This document shows positions 1 to 6,142 of a stretch of 8,889 bases of DNA, piece after piece. This DNA is from Verrucomicrobia bacterium UBA2460. GTDB taxonomy: Bacteria; Verrucomicrobiota; Verrucomicrobiia; Methylacidiphilales; Verrucolacustridaceae. Position numbers and translations under genes: made by a program. Below the pieces are notes generated by a model, which searched no databases, was not told the DNA's origin, and saw only the letters and a list, made by a program, of their open reading frames with translations. Location of the stretch: the NCBI GenBank assembly GCA_002342345.1, contig DDPU01000074.1:13113-22001 (forward strand), in the 5' to 3' direction. Each line of letters opens with the position of its first letter. The stretch's first letter is position 1.

Positions 1-221
1 GCATCAATCGCATCCTCACAAAGTCCTCTCTCCAGCTCGGAACTGAACTCTCCAGCCTGTTCCGGCGGCTCCTCTCCAAATTCCGATCTTACGTCTCCGG
101 AGGTCCTGATAATCACCAATTCCACCCCGGTTCCGGGACTGGCCATGCGGATTAGATCGGCAACCCGGTGAGCTTGCCAGAGGGCCAACCGGCTTCCCCT
201 TGTCCCTAGCCGGATCTTCAT
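1..221 (-). CDS. hemC: Porphobilinogen deaminase (hydroxymethylbilane synthase), N-terminal part, cut by window edge
   Basis: This is the start of the enzyme that joins four porphobilinogens into hydroxymethylbilane in the cytosolic heme pathway. Seventy-three complete codons are visible. The protein begins MKIRLGTRGSRLALWQAHRV, the HemC family signature (usually MKIRIGTRxSxLALWQA), and continues through a VELVIIRTSGD strand typical of domain 1. The segment that is usually GGKGLFTKELE reads AGEFSSELERGL here, so the glycine/lysine-rich part is diverged. The dipyrromethane-cofactor cysteine lies far downstream and cannot be checked. The ATG at 221 overlaps the hemA stop as ATGA, which fixes the start and implies coupling to hemA. 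A GGGGAGG run sits directly against the ATG, too close to be a normal Shine-Dalgarno. Identification rests on the N-terminus and on adjacency to hemA, a common hemAC arrangement. Confidence 0.9.
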   Translation of the reverse strand, partial: MKIRLGTRGSRLALWQAHRVADLIRMASPGTGVELVIIRTSGDVRSEFGEEPPEQAGEFSSELERGLCEDAID

Positions 222-1243
222 CCTCCCCAACCGCGCGACGTTTGTTCCCGGGATTCGTTCGCAACCCACAACAGTTCGTGGGCCCGCAAAACCTGCTCGG
301 CGCGATGAATGGATCGCAAGGAATCCGGCACGACCTCGCTCCGTTTTGCCAGGACCTCCAGATCCAGCCAAATGGCCCCCGGATATGAATCCCGGACCCG
401 TGTCAGGGTTCGTGGCACCCCCAGATCGACCAGGGCGGCTGGTCCTGTGCCAATTCGGACATTTTCCCACCCCAACTCCCCCCCGCTCAGGGCTGATGCC
501 AGGATTCCGCAGGCCCGCGCGGCTTCGCCCCAGTTGCTCCAGGGAACCGTGTGGCCTCCCAGTTCCCCCGCCAGAGCCGCCGCCCTTTCCATCGTTCGGG
601 AGGAAACCCAGAAGTTGTGGAAGCCTTTTTCCAGGGCAGCTATTCCGAAACTCCTGGCCGTATGGCCCGCACCAAGAATCAGGATCGGGCCGACTTGTTG
701 CCCTCCCAATTCCTCGCTCACCGCCTCGGCGGCACAGCGACCGACGGAAGGATCTCCTTGTCCGAATCCTGCTGCCTGTCTGGCTGCCCGTGCCGCGCGG
801 AGGGCGGACTGGAAGAGCGTATGCATTTTTTTCCCGGTTCCCCCCAGCTCCCGGGAACCATGATACGCGGCCCGGACCTGTCCGAGGATTTCCGCTTCCC
901 CCATGACCATGGATCGCAGGCCGGCGGAAACCTCGGATAGGTGCCGCCAGCAGGCCAGGCCTTCATGCAGATACATTCCCCGTGCGGACCGCCAAACCTC
1001 CCCTAGGCCTCGAGGCATCGCCCGGCCCAACGCCTCGGCAATGTCCGGTCCGCGTCGCCCGGAAACGCCGTAGATCTCCACCCGGTTGCAGGTACTGAGA
1101 AAAACAACCTCTTCTGCGCCGTCATGCTCAATCAGGTGCGGCGTGAGCCTGTCACCCGCCAGGGAAACCAGTCGTTCCCGCATGGCCAGGGGGGTGGCGT
1201 GGTGATCCACTCCTGCACAAAAAACTCCCTCCACCCTGTTCAT
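218..1243 (-). CDS. hemA: Glutamyl-tRNA reductase, short form (341 aa)
   Basis: It reduces glutamyl-tRNA(Glu) with NADPH to glutamate-1-semialdehyde, the first committed step of C5 tetrapyrrole synthesis. Visible motifs are GVDHHATPLAMRERL (residues 11-25), the catalytic cysteine in STCNRVEIYG (Cys52), HLSEVSAGL followed by MGEAEILGQVRAAY (about 101-127), the NADPH-binding ILILGAGHTA (about 187-196), and VDLGVPR near the end. The frame is open to 1369, but I start at the ATG at 1243. Its ATG overlaps the upstream stop as ATGA, the conserved GVDHH motif follows at once, and the extra 42 residues look like a translation of the upstream gene's tail in another frame. The family is usually about 420 residues (E. 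coli 418). Here the protein ends soon after the nucleotide-binding domain, with only a helical stub of the C-terminal dimerisation domain. From memory, chlamydial HemA is similarly short. The stop overlaps hemC. Confidence 0.95.
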   Translation of the reverse strand: MNRVEGVFCAGVDHHATPLAMRERLVSLAGDRLTPHLIEHDGAEEVVFLSTCNRVEIYGVSGRRGPDIAEALGRAMPRGLGEVWRSARGMYLHEGLACWRHLSEVSAGLRSMVMGEAEILGQVRAAYHGSRELGGTGKKMHTLFQSALRAARAARQAAGFGQGDPSVGRCAAEAVSEELGGQQVGPILILGAGHTARSFGIAALEKGFHNFWVSSRTMERAAALAGELGGHTVPWSNWGEAARACGILASALSGGELGWENVRIGTGPAALVDLGVPRTLTRVRDSYPGAIWLDLEVLAKRSEVVPDSLRSIHRAEQVLRAHELLWVANESREQTSRGWGG

Positions 1244-1836
1244 TGGGGTCTTCGCAAGATCCTGCTTTGCCGTGGCTCGATGCTGGGCGGGTTGGGTGCG
1301 GGAGGCCCGAGTTGTTCCCGGAGCTTCAAGGACAGCGAAGAGGGGTTTTTTGCGTCCTGATCGGACCAAAGCAACTCACCATCCTTACCAAAAATGGCCA
1401 CCTTCATGATTTCATGGTTTCCGCCCCAACCAAGAGCCTCGGTGGTCTTTCCGTCAAAATCAGGAACGGCACACAGGTAGGGTCGTGGGTTGTTGGTGTT
1501 TCCGCGATTCCGGAACCAAGGCTGCAGGGTCAATGCTTCCTCATCCAGATCCGCCTTCATCTTGCCAACGGTCCATCCCTTGAAGAGGGTTCCAAGAGAT
1601 TTCCTCAAATCCACCACAACTATCACCCGGAAGTCCTCCAGCCCCTGCCAGGGATACATCGCCCTTCCAAACTCCCGCGTCTTCTCCGCCAACGGTTGAC
1701 TGCTCGCCATCACCACGGTGATTTTTCCCTTAGGATGGAGGTCGGTCGTTTTCCCGTCGCAATTTTTTGGCTGTGGCAACTCCGTGCCAAAACATGGTCC
1801 TGCAACAAGCAAGAGGGCGAAGAGCAACCGGATCAT
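1240..1836 (-). CDS. Secreted protein of unknown function, possible thioredoxin-like fold, no CxxC
   Basis: I do not recognise a named family for this 198-residue protein. Residues 1-17 (MIRLLFALLLVAGPCFG) form a clear signal peptide without a proper lipobox, since proline precedes Cys15, so export to the periplasm is likely. The mature part has an order of elements resembling a thioredoxin or peroxiredoxin fold: strand GKITVVMAS (37-45), helix PLAEKTREFGRAM, strand FRVIVVVDLR (69-78), a segment around RPYLCAVPDFDG, strand IMKVAIFGKDGELLW (143-157), then a helix. The first strand is followed by SSQP where a CxxC would be, and only Cys26 and Cys122 remain in the mature chain, so classic disulfide chemistry is unlikely. 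The C-terminus is proline-rich (GPPAPNPPSIEP). It overlaps rlmI by ATGA at its start and hemA by ATGA at its end. The fold is my inference; that the gene is real is well supported by both overlaps and the signal peptide. Confidence 0.8.
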   Translation of the reverse strand: MIRLLFALLLVAGPCFGTELPQPKNCDGKTTDLHPKGKITVVMASSQPLAEKTREFGRAMYPWQGLEDFRVIVVVDLRKSLGTLFKGWTVGKMKADLDEEALTLQPWFRNRGNTNNPRPYLCAVPDFDGKTTEALGWGGNHEIMKVAIFGKDGELLWSDQDAKNPSSLSLKLREQLGPPAPNPPSIEPRQSRILRRPQ

Positions 1837-2999
1837 ATTGTTTCCAACAGAAAGCCGGTCAGATACTCGCTTTCCGGAAAAGCAACATCCACCGGATGAT
1901 CGGATGCCTGGGTGAGAATTTCCCGCCGGAACACCCTCCGCCCTGCTTCCTGTGCCGACCTTTTCACCACATCCAACAATTCCCGTCTTCCCACGCGGTG
2001 CGAGCAGGAAAAAGTCGCCAATAGTCCCCCCTCGGGAAGAACCCGGAAAGCCTGGCGGTGCAGTTCCCCCAGCGCCGCAAGTCCCGCTTCCAATCCCGAC
2101 TTCCCTTTGACCAGTCCAGGAGGATCCAGCACCACAAGATCGTACTCCCCTTTTCGTGTCCCCCGGAGAAAGCGGAAAGCATCATCCTTCACCCACTTGA
2201 CGGCAAGACCGTGCCATTCTGCGGCCTGGCGTCCTAACCGGAGGCTTGGTTCCGATTGATCCAAGGCCGTCACCTGGGTCGCCCCTGCTTTGGCAGCCCG
2301 GAGGGAAAAACCGCCGGTATGGCAGAATAGGTCGAGCATGCGCCTCCCCTTGGCCCGAGCGGCCACCTTGCCATAATTTTCCTGTTGGTCCAAATAAGTT
2401 CCGGTTTTTTGCCCGCCTTGCAGGTCGACAGGCACTTCCAGCCCTCCGATATCCACCCGCAACGGTTCGGACGGAACGTTCCCGATGGAGACGGGCTCCC
2501 TGTTATCCAACCCCTCCATCTTTCTCCCTGGAGCGTCCCGCCGGAGCCAAATCCCTTCAGGCCGCAGCTGTTTCTGAATTTCCTCCTCCACCAGTTTCCA
2601 GTGCTTCTCCATTCCGAGCGTGGTCACCTGGGCCACCAGGTGCCTGCCATATTGATCCAAGACCAGCCCGGGAAAAGCATCTGCCTCGGACCAGATCAGC
2701 CTTCGTGCCGCTTGATTTGGTCGTCGGACCAAGGCCTTGGCAAGACAAGAACGGAGCCAGGTAATGTCAAAATCGCCGATATCGCGACGAAAACGACGCC
2801 AGGCGATCCTCGCCCCATCGCGGTAAAATCCGGTTCCCAGTAATTCTCCGCCCGGGCCCCGCGCCACCACCGGTTGGCCGTCGCGTTCTCTGCCCGGACC
2901 TTTGGCGATCTCGTTGGACAGGATCCAGGGGTGCCCAGCAGACGCGGCAGACCTTAATCCTGACCGAAGCCGGATCGTTCCCAGGGCTTTTTCGGTCAA
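1833..2999 (-). CDS. rlmI: RlmI-like class I SAM-dependent rRNA (cytosine-C5) methyltransferase
   Basis: This is a 388-residue member of the RlmI/YccW family (E. coli 396), which methylates a cytosine of 23S rRNA using S-adenosylmethionine. The order is an N-terminal PUA-like RNA-binding domain (GHPWILSNEI, 22-31), a linker with SEADAFPGLVLDQYG (104-118), the family signature GQKTGTYLDQQENY (196-209), motif I MLDLFCHTGGFSLRAAKAGA (221-240), acidic SAM contact ALDQSE, motif IV VVLDPPGLVK (289-298), SCSH with Cys332, and the C-terminal signature DHPVDVAFPESEYLTGFLL (368-386). The start is a TTG at 2999. It overlaps the kamA stop as TTGA, places the PUA motif at the usual distance, and no in-frame Met occurs before residue 130. 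The stop overlaps the next gene as ATGA. Family assignment is secure; the exact target nucleotide is inferred from E. coli. Confidence 0.92.
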   Translation of the reverse strand: MTEKALGTIRLRSGLRSAASAGHPWILSNEIAKGPGRERDGQPVVARGPGGELLGTGFYRDGARIAWRRFRRDIGDFDITWLRSCLAKALVRRPNQAARRLIWSEADAFPGLVLDQYGRHLVAQVTTLGMEKHWKLVEEEIQKQLRPEGIWLRRDAPGRKMEGLDNREPVSIGNVPSEPLRVDIGGLEVPVDLQGGQKTGTYLDQQENYGKVAARAKGRRMLDLFCHTGGFSLRAAKAGATQVTALDQSEPSLRLGRQAAEWHGLAVKWVKDDAFRFLRGTRKGEYDLVVLDPPGLVKGKSGLEAGLAALGELHRQAFRVLPEGGLLATFSCSHRVGRRELLDVVKRSAQEAGRRVFRREILTQASDHPVDVAFPESEYLTGFLLETI

Positions 3000-4147
3000 C
3001 GCCGGATGTCGGCCGGGTTCGGTTGGCCGATTTCCGGGTACTCATAGACGTCTCCCCGGTAGTTTTTCAGGATCACGCGGTCGTCCGCCATGCCCACGAT
3101 GTAGCCGGGCCCGATCGGGATTTTTCCGCCACCACCCGGTCCATCCACAACATAGGTCGGTACCGCATAGCCGGTGGTGTGACCGCGCAACTGCTCCATG
3201 AGCTCCTGCCCCTCCCGGATGGTGGTGCGCAGATGGGCCGACCCAGTGATCAGATCGCACTGGTAAAGGTAATAAGGCCGCACCCGGCAAAGGAGCAGTT
3301 TATGGAAGAGTTCCTTAAGAATCTCTGCCCGGTCGTTCACGCCGCGCAGCAGCACGCTTTGGTTGCCCAACGGGATGCCTGCGTCCGCCAGGCGCTCCAG
3401 CCCTGTCCTCACCTCGGCGGTGAGTTCCTTGGGGTGGTTGGCGTGAATGCTTAGGAAGAGCGGATGATGTTTTTTGAGCATCCCGACCAACGCTGGGGTG
3501 ATCCGCTGCGGCAGAAAGATGGGAATCCGGGAACCGATCCGGACAAACTCGATCGAGGGGATTTTCCGAAGCCGGCTCAGGATGGAGTCCAGCTTGGAGT
3601 CGGAAAGCAGCAGCGGATCCCCGCCGGAAAGCAGGACATCCCGGACTTCCGGGTGCTTTTCCAGGTAGCCGTACGCCCCCTCAAGATCCACCGATAACTC
3701 CTGTTCCCCTGCCCCGCTGACCACGCGACTCCGCGTGCAGTACCGGCAGTAGGAGGCGCAGCGATCGGTGACGAGAAGAAGAACGCGATCGGGATACCGG
3801 TGCACAAGTCCCGGCACGGGCATGTGGGAGTCCTCGCCGCAAGGGTCGACCAACTCGTCCGGATTGGTGACCGACTCCTCGATTCTCGGCAGCACCTGCC
3901 GCCGGATCGGGCAGTCCGGATCATCACGGTCGATCAGGTTGAAGAAGTGGGGCGTGATACCAAGGGCCAGCTTTTTTCCCGCCAGAATGGTCCCCGCACG
4001 CTCTTCCGGGGTGAGGCGCAGCCTTGTTTCCAGTTGTTCCAGCGCCTGGATCCGGTTTCGGAGTTGCCATGCGGGGTCGTTCCAGTCCGCCATAGGGACG
4101 GCGCCCCAGATTCCGGGAGGATTGGCGGCGAAGTCGCGTGCGCTCAC
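2996..4147 (-). CDS. kamA: KamA-family radical SAM aminomutase (lysine 2,3-aminomutase or EF-P beta-lysylation type)
   Basis: A 383-residue radical SAM, PLP-dependent enzyme that should interconvert L-lysine and beta-lysine. The cluster motif is CASYCRYC (Cys130, Cys134, Cys137), followed by Arg139. QCDL gives Asp298, VVDGPGGGGK gives Asp335 and the PLP lysine Lys342. Each is exactly five residues after the Clostridium subterminale residue I recall (C125/129/132, R134, D293, D330, K337), so the lysine-binding set is complete. The clostridial zinc cysteine 268 is Arg273 here, and the chain ends at 383 without the C-terminal CxCxxC. It could supply free beta-lysine (ablA type) or act on lysine for EF-P (EpmB type). 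Neighbouring translation genes lean towards EF-P, but efp and epmA are not in the window. The start is GTG at 4147, preceded directly by an in-frame TAA and by AAGG at 7-nt spacing. Met19 is a weaker alternative without an RBS. The stop overlaps rlmI as TTGA. Confidence 0.9.
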   Translation of the reverse strand: MSARDFAANPPGIWGAVPMADWNDPAWQLRNRIQALEQLETRLRLTPEERAGTILAGKKLALGITPHFFNLIDRDDPDCPIRRQVLPRIEESVTNPDELVDPCGEDSHMPVPGLVHRYPDRVLLLVTDRCASYCRYCTRSRVVSGAGEQELSVDLEGAYGYLEKHPEVRDVLLSGGDPLLLSDSKLDSILSRLRKIPSIEFVRIGSRIPIFLPQRITPALVGMLKKHHPLFLSIHANHPKELTAEVRTGLERLADAGIPLGNQSVLLRGVNDRAEILKELFHKLLLCRVRPYYLYQCDLITGSAHLRTTIREGQELMEQLRGHTTGYAVPTYVVDGPGGGGKIPIGPGYIVGMADDRVILKNYRGDVYEYPEIGQPNPADIRR

Positions 4148-4154
4148 TTAAGTA

Positions 4155-4158
4155 CCTT
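4155..4158 (-). promoter_or_regulatory. Probable ribosome binding site of kamA
   Basis: On the minus strand AAGG lies 7 nt before the GTG at 4147 and supports that start over the internal Met19. It is the only reasonably spaced Shine-Dalgarno I could find in the window. The other starts either overlap an upstream stop or have no recognisable RBS. Confidence 0.5.
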
Positions 4159-4225
4159 AAATCATAGGACCGCTACACCCATACGCCACCCCTTTTCTTG
4201 TCATGGTTTCAGAGGCCAAGTTTAG

Positions 4226-4307
4226 GTAGCGCAGCCTCTCCGAGGCCGCCTCGTTCATGTTCCAAGATCCGCCATTCAATGAGGCGGCGTGGGACACGCC
4301 GCCCTAC
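4226..4307. repeat. 82-bp paired-hairpin element (REPIN-like), copy 1
   Basis: The element begins GTAG (4226-4229) and ends CTAC (4304-4307), that is, GTAG on both strands reading inward. Each GTAG is followed by a 21-nt imperfect palindrome with a TCC loop on its own strand. On plus, stem CGCAGCCTC (4230-4238) faces GAGGCCGCC (4242-4250). On minus, stem GGCGGCGTG and CACGCCGCC (plus 4283-4303) pair perfectly over 9 bp. The spacer between the hairpins is 32 nt (4251-4282), and its edges are also inverted copies (GCCTCGTTC against AATGAGGC). It sits 17 bp after the thrS stop, within the gene run and upstream of kamA. The layout is identical to the copy at 8691-8772. REP elements of RAYT transposases are known to carry a conserved GTAG before an imperfect palindrome, and inverted doublets are called REPINs. 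As RNA it could also act as a 3' stabiliser or terminator for thrS. The 78 bp from here to kamA hold only the RBS. Confidence 0.8.
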
Positions 4308-4324
4308 CTAATCCTTCCACTTAA

Positions 4325-6133
4325 TCAGCGCCGATTTTTCACCAGCTCAACGATTCGATCTTTAACCGCCGCGGCAGCCTGCGCCCCCTCATCCCCTTTC
4401 TCCCGACTCCTCACCGCCACCTGGCCGGCCTCAGCTTCCCGGTTCCCGCACACCAGGAGGAACGGAACCTTGTCCAGCTGTCCGCGCCGAATCTGGGCGC
4501 CCAGCTTGTCCCCCTTGGCATCGACCGTAACCCGCAGCCCGGCCGCCTTGAAATCCGCTGCCAGCTTGTCCGCATAGGCAATCATCTGCTCGTTGACCGG
4601 TAAAAAGCGCGCCTGCTCCGGGGCCAACCAAACCGGGAAAGCGCCCCGGAAATGCTCGATCAACACCCCCGTGAAACGCTCCAAGGAACCGAAAGGTGCC
4701 CGGTGGATCATCACCGGCCGGTGTTTGGCATTATCAGAGCCCGTGTAAGTCAGGCCGAAACGCTCGGGCAGGTTGTAGTCCACCTGCACGGTCCCCAGTT
4801 GCCATTCCCGTCCGATCACGTCCTTCACGACAAAATCTATCTTTGGCCCGTAAAACGCCGCTTCCCCCGGTTCCTCGCTCGTCTTCACCTCCAGCTTTTT
4901 TGCCGCCTCTTTCACCGCCTTCTCCGCCTTGTCCCATAGCTCCTTCGCCCCCACATATTTGTCGGAGGCAGGATCGCGCAATCCCACCCGAACGCGGAAT
5001 TCGTTGATCCCGAGCGTGTCCAGGACCAGCCGCACCATCTCCAAGCAGCCTTCCACCTCTTTCGCCACCTGCTCCTCTGTGCAGAAAATATGTGCATCAT
5101 CCTGGGTAAAGCCGCGCACCCGCGTCATTCCGTTCAACTCTCCCGACTGCTCCCAGCGGTACACCGTGCCGAACTCCGCCAGTCGCACCGGCAGATCCCG
5201 GTACGATCTCGGCCGCGATGCATAAATCCGGATATGCATTGGGCAGTTCATTGGTTTCAACAGGTAGCCCTCAATCTCCCCCTTGCTGATCCGGTTGCTT
5301 AGGTCTGCGCAGGTGCACTTCTCCTTGGCCATTTGCTCCAGCGTCTCTCCGTCCACCAACGGTGGGTACTGGGACTCCCGGTAGTAAGGGAAATGCCCGG
5401 AGGTGCGGTATAACCCCAGCCTGCCAATGTGCGGGGTGAAAACCTGCTCGTAGCCGCGCTTGGCTAGTTCCTCGGATAAAAACTTCTGCATTTCCTGTCG
5501 CACAATCGCCCCATTCGGTGTCCACAACACCAGTCCCGGGCCCACCTCGTCGTCGATCAGGAACAGATCCAGTTCCTTCCCCAGCTTCCGGTGGTCGCGC
5601 AGCTTGGCCTCCTCCAACTGCTTCAGGTAAGTCTCCAGCTCCTCTCTTTTGGTGAAGGCCGTCCCGTAGAGCCGCTGGAGCTGGGCATTTTTCTCGTCGC
5701 CACGATGGTAGGCACCGGCGACCGACAGGAGTTTGAACGCCTTCACTTGTCCCGTGCTTTTCACATGGGTGCCCGCACAGAGGTCCGTAAAGTCCCCGTT
5801 TGTGTAAAAGGTGATCGGCTCCCCCTCCGGGATGTCCGCCAACCGCCCCACCTTAAAGGTCTGTCCACGCGACTCGAACCACTTCTTGGCCTCCTCCCGT
5901 GTCACCTCTTTCCGGACAAAGGGCTGGTCTTCCTTGGCTACCTTGGCCATCTCCGCCTCGATCTTGGCAAAATCCTCCTCCGTGAAGCGGTGCTTGAGAT
6001 CGAAATCATAATAAAACCCGGTCTCCGTAGGCGGTCCAATGTCCAGCCGAGCGTCCGGCCACAAGCGCAACACAGCCGTTGCCAGCATATGCGCGGCCGA
6101 ATGCCTCAGCTCTTCCAGCGGGGTCATTGCCAT
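4325..6133 (-). CDS. thrS: Threonyl-tRNA synthetase lacking the N-terminal TGS domain
   Basis: This class II synthetase attaches threonine to tRNA(Thr) and edits Ser-tRNA(Thr). It has 602 residues against 642 in E. coli. It starts almost at the editing domain: HSAAH (His11, His15) matches E. coli His73/His77, so the 62-residue TGS (N1) domain is missing. The other editing residues are in DLCAGTH (Cys119, His123). The catalytic core has the zinc ligands Cys297 (LKPMNCPMH), His348 (TQDDAHIF) and His477 (MIHRAP), motif 2 in YRWEQSGELNGMTRVRGF (325-342), and motif 3 GSLERF (482-487). Residues about 505-602 form the anticodon-binding domain (LGAQIRRGQLDKVPF, VCGNREAEAG). The start is ATG at 6133, or Met3 at 6127. 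Nothing longer is possible because the next in-frame upstream codons lead straight into the cysS stop TAG, only 9 bp away. No Shine-Dalgarno is visible. Confidence 0.97.
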   Translation of the reverse strand: MAMTPLEELRHSAAHMLATAVLRLWPDARLDIGPPTETGFYYDFDLKHRFTEEDFAKIEAEMAKVAKEDQPFVRKEVTREEAKKWFESRGQTFKVGRLADIPEGEPITFYTNGDFTDLCAGTHVKSTGQVKAFKLLSVAGAYHRGDEKNAQLQRLYGTAFTKREELETYLKQLEEAKLRDHRKLGKELDLFLIDDEVGPGLVLWTPNGAIVRQEMQKFLSEELAKRGYEQVFTPHIGRLGLYRTSGHFPYYRESQYPPLVDGETLEQMAKEKCTCADLSNRISKGEIEGYLLKPMNCPMHIRIYASRPRSYRDLPVRLAEFGTVYRWEQSGELNGMTRVRGFTQDDAHIFCTEEQVAKEVEGCLEMVRLVLDTLGINEFRVRVGLRDPASDKYVGAKELWDKAEKAVKEAAKKLEVKTSEEPGEAAFYGPKIDFVVKDVIGREWQLGTVQVDYNLPERFGLTYTGSDNAKHRPVMIHRAPFGSLERFTGVLIEHFRGAFPVWLAPEQARFLPVNEQMIAYADKLAADFKAAGLRVTVDAKGDKLGAQIRRGQLDKVPFLLVCGNREAEAGQVAVRSREKGDEGAQAAAAVKDRIVELVKNRR

Positions 6134-6142
6134 CGCGCCAAT

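Noticed and set aside
309..906. Two long plus-strand open frames opposite hemA
   Set aside because: They are Pro/Ser/Arg-rich translations of the opposite strand of a conserved gene with no recognisable motif.
1244..1369. 42-residue N-terminal extension of hemA (open frame to 1369)
   Set aside because: It has no family resemblance, lies entirely within the upstream gene, and the ATG at 1243 has both the ATGA overlap and the conserved N-terminal motif right after it.
4093..4147. Met19 as the true start of kamA
   Set aside because: It has no Shine-Dalgarno ahead of it, whereas the GTG at 4147 has AAGG at 7 nt and matches the clostridial numbering with a small constant offset.
4161..4166. Minus-strand TATGAT as a -10 box for kamA
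   Set aside because: A good -35 at 16-18 bp spacing is missing, and a start from it would give a nearly leaderless mRNA that excludes the AAGG RBS.
4226..4307. Paired hairpins read simply as the thrS terminator
   Set aside because: There is no T-run on either side, and the second copy with identical geometry after hemB points to a repeat family, although a terminator-like side effect remains possible.
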